From NCBI GenBank assembly GCA_028873795.1, contig JAPPNP010000070.1, positions 26,597-90,596 of the forward strand: a stretch of DNA of 64,000 bases. Reading direction: 5' to 3'. Under the pieces are notes generated by a model. The model did no database searches. It was not told the origin of the DNA and saw nothing but the letters and a program-made list of their open reading frames with translations. The stretch comes from Chloroflexota bacterium (GTDB lineage: Bacteria; Chloroflexota; UBA11872). A program made the position numbers and the translations under genes. Below are positions 28,728 through 39,217 of the stretch, piece after piece (the stretch's first letter is position 1; each line of letters begins with the position of its first letter).

Positions 28728-29816
28728 ATGAGCACGCACCGCATTGCCCTACTTCCCGGTGACGGCATCGGCGTCGACGTGGTCCGCGAAGGGCAGTTGG
28801 TCCTCGACACGCTGGCCCAGACGACCGGCGCGATGCGGTGGGACATGCAGGAGTTTCCCTGGAGCTGCGACTACTACCTGCAGCACGGCCAATACATGCC
28901 GGACGACGCGCTCGACACCCTGGATGGCTTCGACGCGATTCTGTACGGCGCCTGCGGGTTGCCGGACGTGGTGCCCGACGAGATTTCCCAGCACCAGGGC
29001 GTGCTGCGCGTGCGGCAAGGCTTCGAGCTTTATGTCAATCTGCGTCCGGCGCGCTTGCTGCCCGGCCTGCCGACCCCGCTGGCGGGGAAGGGGCCGGGCG
29101 ACTTCGATCTGCTCTGCGTGCGCGAGAACTCGGAAGGCGAATACGCGGGTTGCGGCGGGCGCGTCCACCAGGGCTCGTCGTATGAAGTGGCGCTGCAAAC
29201 GACGGTCTTCACTCGCGAAGGCGTCGAGCGGATCATTCGCTACGCGTTCGACTTGACCATGCGATTGGGCCGGCGTCACGTGACCAACGTGACCAAGTCC
29301 AACGCGCTGCAGTTCGCGCCGGTGTTTTGGGATGAGGTGTTCGAAGAGGTGGCCGCCGACTACCCCGGCATCACCACCGACCGCAACCTGGTGGACGCGG
29401 CGGCGGCGCGGATGGTAAGCAGCCCCGAGACCTTCGATGTACTCGTGGCGTCGAATCTCTTCGGCGACATTCTTTCGGACATTGGCGGCGCGCTGATGGG
29501 CAGCCTGGGCGTGCCGGCGAGCGCCAATATCAACCCGGAGGGCGCGCACCCGCCCATGTTCGAGCCGGTGCACGGGTCGGCGCCGGACATCGCGGGCCAG
29601 GGCATTGCGTCGCCCATCGCCACGATTTGGGCCGCGGCGATGATGGTGGAGCACCTGGGCCATGCCAAAGAAGCCGAGCTGGTGATGGCGGCGCTCGGTG
29701 ATGTGACAGCCTCCGGCGCCCTCACCCCGGATCTCGGCGGCGACGCAACGACCGCGGACTGCGGCGCGGCCGTGCGGGACGCCCTGCGCGCCCGCGCGGT
29801 GTCCGCCGCGGCGTAG
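28728..29816 (+). CDS. Isopropylmalate/isocitrate-dehydrogenase family enzyme, D-malate/tartrate type
   Basis: 362-residue NAD(P)-dependent beta-decarboxylating dehydrogenase. N-terminus MSTHRIALLPGDGIGVDVVR is family-typical. The segment FPWSCDYYLQHGQYMPDDAL near 43 and DALDTLDGFDAILYGACG favour the D-malate/tartrate dehydrogenase subgroup over LeuB. Further motifs: VNLRPARLLPG near 103, VRENSEGEYAGCGGRVHQG near 126, THVTKSN-type HVTNVTKSNALQFAPVFW near 184, and SNLFGDILSDIGGALMGSLG near 243. It stands alone between repeats and a Tat-like gene. Confidence 0.82.
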   Translation: MSTHRIALLPGDGIGVDVVREGQLVLDTLAQTTGAMRWDMQEFPWSCDYYLQHGQYMPDDALDTLDGFDAILYGACGLPDVVPDEISQHQGVLRVRQGFELYVNLRPARLLPGLPTPLAGKGPGDFDLLCVRENSEGEYAGCGGRVHQGSSYEVALQTTVFTREGVERIIRYAFDLTMRLGRRHVTNVTKSNALQFAPVFWDEVFEEVAADYPGITTDRNLVDAAAARMVSSPETFDVLVASNLFGDILSDIGGALMGSLGVPASANINPEGAHPPMFEPVHGSAPDIAGQGIASPIATIWAAAMMVEHLGHAKEAELVMAALGDVTASGALTPDLGGDATTADCGAAVRDALRARAVSAAA

Positions 29817-29903
29817 CCCCACCCCTTGTCCGAGAGCGAGTTGACCCCTAGGATGGAATTCCAAGTCCACCGCGAAGCCTGCGCCACGGTGTAGGCCACC
29901 TCT

Positions 29904-31163
29904 ATGTTCGGCGTCGGACTCGAAGAATTCATCGCGATCATCCTGGTCGCGCTCATCGTCCTGGGCCCCGAGCGGCTGCCCATCGCCATGCGCACGGTCG
30001 GCCGCTGGGTGCGGAAACTGCGCGACATGTCGCGCGAGTTCCGACGCGAGTTTGCCGAAGAGTTCGCCTTCATCCAGGAGGAAATGAGCGAGCTGCGCCG
30101 GGAGGCCGACGCCACCCGCAGCGAGCTGGCGGAGATTCGGCGCGAGCTCGGCCAGACGGTCCAAGAGACCACCGACGAGGTCACAAGCATCAGGGACGAT
30201 GTGGTGTCCGACGTGCAGGGCGCGGTCGACGCGGTCAGCGGGCGGGACTCGGCGTCCACGCCCGCCCTCCCGCCGCCAGCCGCGACCACCTCGAACGGCG
30301 CGGCGTCGGCGAACGGCGAGCAGCAGAGCCCGAGCATGCCGGCGTTCGCTCCGAACGCGGCGGACGCGATGGCGCTCGCCATCTCGGAGACCTTCAGCTC
30401 CAACGGGGTCACGGCGGCGGACAACGGCGCCGTGGACGCGCCGGAACCCGCGGTCACGACCGACAAACCTCCGGCGCGGCTGGAGGCGTTTGCGCCGGAT
30501 GTGGGCGAGCCGGACAGGCCGCCGGACCTGCACCCGGCGGCGCCCGTGCTGCCGCCGCCGCGGGAATCCCTTCCCGAGCCGCCCGCGCCGCCGGCACCCG
30601 CCGAGATGGCCCCGACTCCGGAGGCGGCCCCGTCGGTCGGCATCGGCAAAGTGCCGGAGCCCGGGCTGCGAAATCAGCTGGGTGGGTTCATGCGGCTGAT
30701 CATCATGAAGGCGCTGGAGACTGATTCCGCGTTCCGCGAGCAGGCCGAAGAGGCCCTCCGCGCGCAGGCGCGCGCCGACGCGCTGGCCGCCGCCGAGGGC
30801 GAGGAAGACCCCGACGTTCTCGAGCTGGTGGCCGCGTGGGTGCGCCAGCGGCGCCAGCTGGTCGGCAACGAGAACATCACAGTGCGGCAAAAGGCGCCCG
30901 AGTCGGCGATCGTCGAGCTGTTCGAGTGCCCCTATGGACTCAAGTCCGGCGACGCGCACCCGGTGTGCGACGTGAGCAACGTCTACGACACGGCCTTTTT
31001 CGAGCAGTTCGACATGACCTCGATGTACGCGACGCGCATGTCGGACGGCGCGGCTCACTGCAAGCTGATGGTGGTGACCAACGAGCGGCTGAAGGCGGTG
31101 GAGCAGAGCGAGACGGAAGACGAGACCGCCGAGGCGAAGGAGCCGGCCGAGCCCGCGAGCTGA
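29904..31163 (+). CDS. TatA/B-like N-terminus fused to a Cys-containing C-terminal domain
   Basis: 419 residues. Residues 1-55 look like a TatA/TatB protein: short helix FIAIILVALIVLGPERLP, hinge, then amphipathic RTVGRWVRKLRDMSREFRRE. A charged coiled coil follows to about 115, then a Pro/Ala-rich low-complexity linker (about 115-245). The C-terminal 150 residues form a separate domain: NQLGGFMRLIIMKALETDSA near 258, the Cys pair region FECPYGLKSGDAHPVCDVSN near 338, and TRMSDGAAHCKLMVVTNER near 378. That pattern recalls the ATC-hydrolase (PF14196)-like domain, a tentative match. Ordinary TatA/B proteins are 60-180 residues, so this is an unusual fusion. No tatC is in the window. Confidence 0.65.
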   Translation: MFGVGLEEFIAIILVALIVLGPERLPIAMRTVGRWVRKLRDMSREFRREFAEEFAFIQEEMSELRREADATRSELAEIRRELGQTVQETTDEVTSIRDDVVSDVQGAVDAVSGRDSASTPALPPPAATTSNGAASANGEQQSPSMPAFAPNAADAMALAISETFSSNGVTAADNGAVDAPEPAVTTDKPPARLEAFAPDVGEPDRPPDLHPAAPVLPPPRESLPEPPAPPAPAEMAPTPEAAPSVGIGKVPEPGLRNQLGGFMRLIIMKALETDSAFREQAEEALRAQARADALAAAEGEEDPDVLELVAAWVRQRRQLVGNENITVRQKAPESAIVELFECPYGLKSGDAHPVCDVSNVYDTAFFEQFDMTSMYATRMSDGAAHCKLMVVTNERLKAVEQSETEDETAEAKEPAEPAS

Positions 31164-31197
31164 GCCGGGGGCGTGTCGGCTTAACGCGGGCCGGTGG

Positions 31198-31219
31198 CCC
31201 ACGCTGCGTGCAGCGTGGG
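31198..31219. repeat. 22-bp perfect palindrome
   Basis: CCCACGCTGC-GT-GCAGCGTGGG. A related palindrome with the same CTGCGYGCAG core lies at 31428-31449 in the same gap. Confidence 0.7.
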
Positions 31220-31256
31220 ATTGGTCATCCCCTCACCCGAACCATCTCCTACGGTC

Positions 31257-31387
31257 GAGGCCTTTGCAGAATCCAGTAGAGACGGGTCTCGGACCCGCCC
31301 GACGCCAAGCATCCGGCACGCATCCAGACTCGACCGGACTGGATTCCGGCCTCCGCCGGAATGACCGAAGGGTTACGCAAAGGCCTC
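31257..31387. repeat. 131-bp MITE-like element with perfect 11-bp terminal inverted repeats
   Basis: Ends are GAGGCCTTTGC (31257-31267) and GCAAAGGCCTC (31377-31387), exact reverse complements. Inside are GACGGGTCTCGGACCCGCCC (31281-31300) and the family B hairpin GGATTCCGGCCTCCGCCGGA (31341-31360). No coding capacity. A diverged relative is at 43919-44057 and a remnant at 7164-7265. Confidence 0.7.
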
Positions 31388-31427
31388 ACGGTGGGGAAAG
31401 GAAACCCGACCGGCCGTGGCTAAGGCT

Positions 31428-31449
31428 CCCAGGCTGCGCGCAGCCTGGG
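31428..31449. repeat. 22-bp perfect palindrome
   Basis: CCCAGGCTGC-GC-GCAGCCTGGG, related to the palindrome at 31198-31219. Further downstream (31490-31555) is a degenerate repeat containing CCGACAGGCTCGGAGCCTGC. The rest of the 395-bp gap before 31559 shows nothing else. Confidence 0.7.
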
Positions 31450-31558
31450 CCACCGGACCGACTAGTCCACCGGGCCGCCCGTTCGCGGTGAGCTCGTCGA
31501 ACCGCGCCCTCCGACAGGCTCGGAGCCTGCCGAAGGGTCGAACGGACCGGGCCCCGTC

Positions 31559-33415
<1,857 letters not shown>

Positions 33416-33687
33416 GCCGGCGTCTCCCCCCGAGCGTGGCCTCTGGCGCGTCGCTCGCGGCGCGCACCATGCCGCCTGGCGATGAACGGCAAGTATACCC
33501 CTGGGCGCGGCGCCCAAGGTGAAGATTCGCACGAAGCGACCGCGGCGCGGCAGGTCGAGCCGCTGAAAGTCTTCGTGAAATCCAAGGGGATCCCAGCCTC
33601 CGTCCGTCGCAATCCTTTCGATAATTCCTACGACGAGCGCACGCCGAACGGATTGGGGCAGCCCTAACCGGTCCTTTGGGACTATCC
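33416..33687. other. Intergenic region before the FtsH-like gene
   Basis: A 272-bp gap between two minus-strand genes. It contains TATACT on the minus strand at 33497-33492, 82 nt before the ATG at 33415, preceded by the GC-rich palindrome GGGCGCCGCGCCC (33505-33518 region). No gene was seen; the minus frame remains open but encodes nothing recognisable. Confidence 0.45.
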
Positions 33688-36069
33688 CTAGCGGGCGGGG
33701 CCGTCGTGCCAGCGCCGGGCGAACAGCGCCAGCCGCGATTGGACGATGCCGAAGACCGAGTCCGGGTGAAAGCGTCCGCTCGCGCCGGGTTCCCCGGCGG
33801 GAACGCCAGTGAGCAACTCGATGCCGCCGCTGATGGTATCCGTGGTGTAGACGTGAAACTGTCCGGCGTCGATGGCCTTGGCCACGTCCCAGCGCAGGGT
33901 GAGGTGTTTGGCATTCGCGGCCGGCAGCAGCACGCCCTGGGCGCCGGTGAGCCCGCGCGCGCGGCACAAATCGAAAAACCCCTCGACCTTCTGGGTCACG
34001 CCGCCGACGGCCTGGACCTGGCCGTGCTGGTTAACCGAGCCGGTCACCGCCACGTCCTGCCACAGCGGGAGGCCGCTCAGGCTCGAGAGCAATGCGTAAA
34101 GCTCGGCGGACGACGCGCTGTCGCCCTCGATGCCGCCGTAGGACTGCTCGAACACGAGGGTGGCGGTGAGGCTCAGCGGACCCTCGATCCCGAATGCGCC
34201 GCTCACAAACCCGGACAGGATCATGGCGCCCTTGTCGTGGATGGGCCCGGTGAGCTTGGCTTCGCGATCGATGCTGAGCACGCCGTCGCGCCCGGGGTAG
34301 GTGCGGGCGGAAATCCGGTGCACCTGGCCGAAGTCGTAGCCTCCCAGGCCGACGACGGACAGTCCATTGACCTGCCCGACCGCCGCCCCCTCGATCTCCA
34401 CCATCACGGTGCCGTCGGCGATCCGGTCCCGGATCTTTTCCTCGGTCAGGTTGCTGCGGCGGATTCGCTCGTCGATCGACGACCAGACGTGCTCCTCGCT
34501 CACCACGTCGGCGCCGGCCCGGCGCGCCCAGTGCCCGGCTTCCCTGATGATGTCGCTGAGGTCGCCGAACCGGGTCGACAGGCGGCGGCGGTCCTGCGCC
34601 AGGCGCACGCCTTCCTCAACGATGCGGGCCACGGCCGTGCGGTCGAAGTGGGGTAAGCCTTCGTCGTGGCAGCGGGCGGCGATGAACCGGGCATAGCGAT
34701 TCATGTTGGCGTCGTTGAGGTCGATCTCGGTGTCGAACTCGGCCCGAACTTTGAACAAGTCGCCGAAATCGGGATCGGCGTCGTGGAGCAGGTAGTAGAC
34801 CCACGGCGCGCCGACCAGCGCAACCTTGACGTCGAGCGGAATGGGTTCGGGATCGAGGCGCGCCGGAGCCGCCAATCCCAGGCCTTCCGCCACGGTCTCG
34901 ATGCGGATCACCTGGTCGCGCAGCGCTCGCTTGAGCCCGTCGTACGCCGCGGCGTTGGGCAGCACGTCCTCCGCCTGCACGACTAGGAAGCCGCCGTTGG
35001 CGGCGTGCAGCGCGCCGGGCTTGATCATGGTGAAGTCCGTGGTGACGGCACCCATGGCCTGGCGCTGCTCGATCTGGCCAAAGAGGTTGGGATAGGTCGG
35101 ATGTCCTTCGCGAACCAGCGGCGCCCCCGTGTCCGGGGCGTGGGTCACGAGGACATTGACTTGATAGGGCAAAAAAGGATCGGCGCGATACCGCGCCGCG
35201 GGTTCTGCCGTCGAGCCGTCGGCCTCGCTCTCGCGGAAGTCTTCGAAGTTCTCGGTGGCGTTCTGCTCGACGGCGTCCAAGTAGGCCGTCACGTCGTCGT
35301 GGCCGCGGTAGGCCTCGCGCAAGTCTTCGAGCAGTGGCCGGACGACGCTGCGGGCGACATCGATGTTGAGCGCATGCAGCCGATCACGCGCCTGGCGTTG
35401 CCCCTGGCGCAGCGCCCGCATGGTGTCCGCCAGCGCATCGTCGAGGACGCCGCGCGCCTGCTGGATGGCGTCACGCTCGGATTCGGGCAGTTGCCGCAGG
35501 GCGTCGGGGGTGAGCGGCTGGCCGTCGCGAACCGCGGCGACGCTGAGACCCACCGGCGTCTGCACGAGCGCATGTCCGGCGGCACGGGCTTGACGGTCCA
35601 ACGCCTGGAGCGCCGCCTGCCGCTCGCCCTGTTCCCGCTGGGTGATGGCGCGTCGCTGGACCTCGTATTCGTCGGTGCCAAAGGCCCGCACCATTTCGAT
35701 TTGGAGGGCCTCCACCAGGTCGGCCATGCGACGGCGAAGGTCGGGCGCCGCGCCGGGCGGAAGGCGCAGCGCCCGTGGGCGGTGCGGTTCGTCGAAGTTG
35801 TGGACGTAGCACCAATCGGGCGGGGTGGGGCGGCTATCCGCCACGGCCCGGAGACGCTCGAAGATCATGGACGTTCGTCCGGTACCCGGAAGCCCCATGG
35901 CAAAGATGTTGAATCCGGGGCTGCGGATGTCCACGCCGAACTCCAGCGATCGCTCGGCGCGTTCCTGGCCGATCAGGGCGTCCGGACGCTCGAGCTCGGC
36001 GGTCGACTCGAAGCCCAGCGTGCCCGGGTCGCAGGTCCAACGCACCGCGTCGGCGGATAGCTTGGTCAC
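33688..36069 (-). CDS. Lon-like ATP-dependent protease (LonC/YcbZ type)
   Basis: About 793 residues from a GTG at 36069, the first in-frame start after the divergent neighbour. N-terminal region TCDPGTLGFESTAELERPDA and GVDIRSPGFNIFAMG are typical of the AAA_32/Lon_2 branch. The P-loop is GLPGTGRTS, with Arg where Lys is normal, as is common in this branch. A long helical insert (about 130-260) and an AAA lid follow. The C-terminal Lon protease domain has the catalytic Ser in GIEGDSASSAELYALLSSLS near 672 and the Lys in VNQHGQVQAVGGVTQKVEGF near 715. ATP use is uncertain; some relatives are ATP-independent. It is divergent from the 2-hydroxyacid dehydrogenase gene with 120 bp between. Confidence 0.85.
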   Translation of the reverse strand: MTKLSADAVRWTCDPGTLGFESTAELERPDALIGQERAERSLEFGVDIRSPGFNIFAMGLPGTGRTSMIFERLRAVADSRPTPPDWCYVHNFDEPHRPRALRLPPGAAPDLRRRMADLVEALQIEMVRAFGTDEYEVQRRAITQREQGERQAALQALDRQARAAGHALVQTPVGLSVAAVRDGQPLTPDALRQLPESERDAIQQARGVLDDALADTMRALRQGQRQARDRLHALNIDVARSVVRPLLEDLREAYRGHDDVTAYLDAVEQNATENFEDFRESEADGSTAEPAARYRADPFLPYQVNVLVTHAPDTGAPLVREGHPTYPNLFGQIEQRQAMGAVTTDFTMIKPGALHAANGGFLVVQAEDVLPNAAAYDGLKRALRDQVIRIETVAEGLGLAAPARLDPEPIPLDVKVALVGAPWVYYLLHDADPDFGDLFKVRAEFDTEIDLNDANMNRYARFIAARCHDEGLPHFDRTAVARIVEEGVRLAQDRRRLSTRFGDLSDIIREAGHWARRAGADVVSEEHVWSSIDERIRRSNLTEEKIRDRIADGTVMVEIEGAAVGQVNGLSVVGLGGYDFGQVHRISARTYPGRDGVLSIDREAKLTGPIHDKGAMILSGFVSGAFGIEGPLSLTATLVFEQSYGGIEGDSASSAELYALLSSLSGLPLWQDVAVTGSVNQHGQVQAVGGVTQKVEGFFDLCRARGLTGAQGVLLPAANAKHLTLRWDVAKAIDAGQFHVYTTDTISGGIELLTGVPAGEPGASGRFHPDSVFGIVQSRLALFARRWHDGPAR

Positions 36070-36189
36070 GCCCGAGGGCGGGCTAGGCGCGTCGCGGCGA
36101 ACGGGATCGGTGGGCAGCGGAGCGCCCTCGGGATGGAACGCGGCGAAGTCTAGCAGTGGGCCCGGCGGCAGCCGCCTACACTGTCGCGC

Positions 36190-37176
36190 GTGCGCCGCAA
36201 CGTCGACGAAACCGAGGAAGCCTTGAACGTTGTGATCGACTACCCGTTGGGCACAAGCGCCGACTGGGATCCGATGCGGGCCGAGTTTCCGGACGACGAG
36301 TTCACCTGGACCGCCAAGCTCGAAGCGTCTTTCCCTGCATTGCGCGAGGCGGAGGTCATCGGCTCCGGGCGGCCGCTGGGGCCCGGCGTGCTCGACGCGG
36401 CGCCGAACGTGCGCTGGGTCCAGGTCTTTTCGGCGGGCGTTGAGGAATATCTGAAATCTCCAGGCCTCCTGGAGCGCGATCTGGTGTTGACCAACGTGAA
36501 GGTCGTGCTGGGCAGCCACGTCGCCGAAACCGGCATCGCGCTGCTCACGGGCCTGTCGCGCGGCATCGCGCCGGCGGTGCTGGCTCAGCAGGAAGAGCGC
36601 TGGGATCCGTCGATTCAGGTGGACGAGCTGACGGGTAAGCGAGCGCTGGTCGTCGGGGCCGGCGGCATCGGCCGCGCGCTGGCCCGGCGGCTGGACGGTC
36701 TCGAGGTCGAGGTGCGCGCCGTGGACATCTATCCGCAGGAGCCCGACGCCTACATCCGCGAGGTGCGGCTGGTGAGCGAGATGGCCGACATGCTGCCCGA
36801 GACGGACATTCTCGCGATTTGCTGCCCCAGCACCGCCGAGACCCAGCGTCTGATTGACGCGAGCGTGTTCGACCTGCTGCCTGACGACGCCTATCTGATC
36901 AACATCTCGCGCGGCGCGGTGGTGGACACGCCCGCGCTTGTCGACGCCCTGCGCAGCGGCAGGCTGCGCGGCGCGGGCCTCGACGTGCTCGACCAGGAAC
37001 CGCCGCCGGCCGGCCACCCGATCTGGGGCTTTCCCAACGTGATGATCACGCCGCACAACGGCGGCGCGTCGCCGCTGCGCGTGGCCCGGATCCGCGAGTT
37101 CTTCGCAAGCAACCTGCATCGCTACAAGGCGGGCGAGCCGCTGGAGAACGTGGTGGACGTGGAGGCTGGATTCTGA
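36190..37176 (+). CDS. D-isomer-specific 2-hydroxyacid dehydrogenase
   Basis: 328 residues from a GTG at 36190 (TTG 36223 would give a start just before VVIDYPLG). The NAD-binding domain has ALVVGAGGIGRALARRLDGL near 156. Catalytic residues fit the family: Arg in NISRGAVVDTPAL near 240, Glu in DVLDQEPPPAGHP near 265 and His in VMITPHNGGASPLRVARIRE near 283. The substrate is not evident (glyoxylate, hydroxypyruvate and phosphoglycerate enzymes share these features). It is monocistronic and divergent from the Lon-like gene. Confidence 0.85.
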   Translation: MRRNVDETEEALNVVIDYPLGTSADWDPMRAEFPDDEFTWTAKLEASFPALREAEVIGSGRPLGPGVLDAAPNVRWVQVFSAGVEEYLKSPGLLERDLVLTNVKVVLGSHVAETGIALLTGLSRGIAPAVLAQQEERWDPSIQVDELTGKRALVVGAGGIGRALARRLDGLEVEVRAVDIYPQEPDAYIREVRLVSEMADMLPETDILAICCPSTAETQRLIDASVFDLLPDDAYLINISRGAVVDTPALVDALRSGRLRGAGLDVLDQEPPPAGHPIWGFPNVMITPHNGGASPLRVARIREFFASNLHRYKAGEPLENVVDVEAGF

Positions 37177-37290
37177 GGGGTGGCTGACGGTTCCAGGTTT
37201 GACCGGACTGGATTCCCGCCCCGTATCGAGTGTGGGGCAGGCTCTTCGCTCGAATGACGGAGAAGGCGCGAGCGACGGAAATGACAGAGA

Positions 37291-37373
37291 TGTCATTCCG
37301 AACGCAGTGAGGAATCTAAAGGCGTTCTGCCTTCTCCCGGCCCCTTAGATTTCTCGCTCCGCTCGAAATTACA
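37291..37373. repeat. Palindromic repeat, family A copy 2 (83 bp)
   Basis: Left arm TGTCATTCCGAACGCAGTGA is identical to the copy at 7037; the right arm ends GCTCCGCTCGAAATTACA. It sits in a 327-bp gap that also holds degenerate family B hairpins at about 37207-37259 and 37391-37447. Confidence 0.78.
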
Positions 37374-37503
37374 AGGCGGCCGCTCCGCAGCCGCCGGATT
37401 CCAGCTTTCGCCTCGAGGACGGGGCCAGCGTCTTTTGCCGGTATGACGGAGGGGCTAGGAATAGGTTTCCTTCCTGGGGGGAAGGAACTGCGTCTGAGGC
37501 TTC

Positions 37504-38286
37504 CTAAATGACGTCGCCTTTGCCGCCGTCGATGGCGACGGCGGTCCCGGTGATGTAGGCCGCGCGCGGGGAGACGAGAAACGCCACCAGGTCGGCGACC
37601 TCTTCGGCGCGACCGATTCGCCCCAGCGGGATGTCGGCGCCCATGGTGGCGTAGTATTCCTCGAGCGAGACGTTCGACGATCCACCGCGCCAGCGGCGTT
37701 CCCACTGCATGCTCCGAATCGAGCCGAGCATGACGGTGTTGACGCGAATGCGGTCGGGGGCAAGGTCCTTGGACAGCGCCTTGGTGAGCCCGATGCCGGC
37801 GGCTCGGCTGACCGTGGTCGGCACCGACGCGGCGGCGGGCTGCTTGCCGCCGACGGTGGTGATGTTGACGATGGCGCCGCCGCCGGCTGCGCGGAGATGG
37901 GGAATGGCCGCGCGGGTGCAGCGGATCGCGCCGTAGACCTTGAGCTGCAGATCGGCCTCCCAGGCCGCATCGTCGACCTCCTCGAAAGGCGCGGCGGCGG
38001 AGGTGCCGGCGTTGTTGACGAGGATGTCCAGGCGGCCAAGCCGCTCCACCGCTGCTTGCACGAAGTCGTGCGGCTGCCGGGCATCGGTCACGTCGAGCGG
38101 CAGCGGCTCGACACGGCGTCCGGTGGCGGCGCAAATCTCCTCAGCGGCCCGCTGCAGCGGTCCGGGACGGCGCGCGCCGATGGCCACGTCGCAGCCCTCG
38201 GCCGCCAGCGCCGCGGCGATGGCTCGTCCGACGCCCTCGCTGCCGCCGGTGACGGCAGCGGCCAGTCCCGTCAGCAGCAGATCCAC
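37504..38286 (-). CDS. Short-chain dehydrogenase/reductase lacking the YxxxK pair
   Basis: 260 residues from a GTG at 38286. Classical SDR cofactor loop AAVTGGSEGVGRAIAAALAA at the N-terminus and NNAG in DILVNNAGTSAAAPFEEVDD near 86. Where the catalytic Tyr-x-x-x-Lys normally sits, the sequence reads VPTTVSRAAGIGLTKALSKD: Tyr is replaced by Thr and Lys by Arg, and the catalytic Ser position (NITTVGG) is Thr. The C-terminus IGRAEEVADLVAFLVSP and ITGTAVAIDGG is canonical. The fold should bind NAD(P), but normal SDR catalysis is doubtful. It is preceded 8 nt upstream by a small conserved-looking gene. Confidence 0.82.
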   Translation of the reverse strand: MDLLLTGLAAAVTGGSEGVGRAIAAALAAEGCDVAIGARRPGPLQRAAEEICAATGRRVEPLPLDVTDARQPHDFVQAAVERLGRLDILVNNAGTSAAAPFEEVDDAAWEADLQLKVYGAIRCTRAAIPHLRAAGGGAIVNITTVGGKQPAAASVPTTVSRAAGIGLTKALSKDLAPDRIRVNTVMLGSIRSMQWERRWRGGSSNVSLEEYYATMGADIPLGRIGRAEEVADLVAFLVSPRAAYITGTAVAIDGGKGDVI

Positions 38287-38294
38287 GTGGACCG

Positions 38295-38537
38295 CTAGGC
38301 GTCGCTGACCACGACATCGGCCGTGGCGTCGCGCTCCGCGAGCAAGATTTCCCGCCCCTTGCGCACGATGTCCTCGCGCTGACGCTGCTGCCAGCTGGCC
38401 CCGGTCTTCGACAGGAACCACAACCGCCTGGGATAGCGCGGCACCCCGATCCAGACGACCTCCATCCACGGCGGCAGCCGCGACGGCGGTGCGACGTCGT
38501 CCCAGTGCACGGGAGTCTCGTTGATGGTCAGCGCCAC
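38295..38537 (-). CDS. Small protein of unknown function (80 aa)
   Basis: Starts at a GTG (38537) with AAGGAG 6 nt upstream. Sequence features: an acidic, Trp-containing start (ETPVHWDDVAPPSRLPPWME), an aromatic/basic centre (WIGVPRYPRRLWFLSKTGAS) and an Arg/Glu helix. No transmembrane segment and no recognised domain. It is tightly spaced before the SDR gene (8 nt), so the two are probably translated from one message. Confidence 0.6.
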   Translation of the reverse strand: MALTINETPVHWDDVAPPSRLPPWMEVVWIGVPRYPRRLWFLSKTGASWQQRQREDIVRKGREILLAERDATADVVVSDA

Positions 38538-38580
38538 GTTGTTCTCCTTGCCTCGGTAGTCGGGGCGAGATTGCGAATCG

Positions 38581-38919
38581 TCACAGGTTGAGCCTTCGAC
38601 GCACGTTGTCGACGACCGTGCGATGCGCCTCGGGCCGGCGGCGCCGCTCTTCGAGCTTCCGCGCAACCGCGCGATCGCTGTAATAGCGCACGGCGGCGTA
38701 GCCGGCAACTCCAATGAGGGCCATCACCGCGACGACACCGATGACGTTTGACAGCTCCTCGCGAAAAAACACGAAGCCGTGGAGGTATCGCACGCCGATC
38801 AAGATGAGATACACGGTTACGGTGATCGAGAGGGTGTAGGCCAGCCGCCGCCGCAGACCGCCGTAGATCAGCAGTGGCACGGTGGTGATGATGGCGATGA
38901 TCAGCAGGGTGCGAAACAC
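38581..38919 (-). CDS. Small membrane protein of unknown function (112 aa)
   Basis: Three probable transmembrane segments: LLIIAIITTVPLLIYGG near 5-21, LSITVTVYLILIGVRYLHGF near 31-50 and VIGVVAVMALIGVAGYAAV near 60-80, then a basic cytoplasmic tail (ARKLEERRRRPEAH). No domain recognised. It is the first gene of a minus-strand run with the 80-residue protein and the SDR. Confidence 0.6.
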   Translation of the reverse strand: MFRTLLIIAIITTVPLLIYGGLRRRLAYTLSITVTVYLILIGVRYLHGFVFFREELSNVIGVVAVMALIGVAGYAAVRYYSDRAVARKLEERRRRPEAHRTVVDNVRRRLNL

Positions 38920-39012
38920 AGGCCAGCCTAAGGCTTACGCCGCCGGCGATGCTACTACAGGGCCTGCGCGGCGAGGATGGCGAGGGGTGCGGCCGTACCC
39001 CAGCCGCTGCGG

Positions 39013-39128
39013 TACGATGTCCGTAATGTGGCGGGCTCCGTACGCCCGAGTGCCACGCGGCCGCAGGCTGCCCTGGCAACATCCCTTGCCTTGGGCCCAC
39101 GGTGGCCGGGCTACCACCATGACATTGC
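39013..39128 (+). promoter_or_regulatory. Possible gltB promoter and structured leader
   Basis: An extended -10-like TGCGGTACGAT ends at 39018; no good -35. The predicted leader has nested inverted repeats: GTAATGT (39023-39029) with ACATTGC (39122-39128, one G-T pair), CGGGC/GCCCG (39032-39048), CCCTGGCAA/TTGCCTTGGG (39071-39095) and GGTGG/CCACC (39101-39118). This looks like a folded RNA, but it matches no riboswitch I can name with confidence. Confidence 0.3.
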
Positions 39129-39217
39129 TACGTCAGCAGGAGGGATCGCTGTATATGCATCGAGCCGCGCTCCTGCTAGGCCCGTGCCATCGCGCTAGCT
39201 GACCGACCCTCAGCATC

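Noticed and set aside
28749..31202. An 817-codon minus-strand frame over the dehydrogenase and the Tat-like fusion
   Set aside because: It spans two real plus-strand genes and their gap; low-complexity and without domains.
39022..39150. SAM- or cobalamin-type riboswitch before gltB
   Set aside because: Short strings such as CTGGCAAC and GTGCCAC are suggestive, but the full conserved cores are not present.
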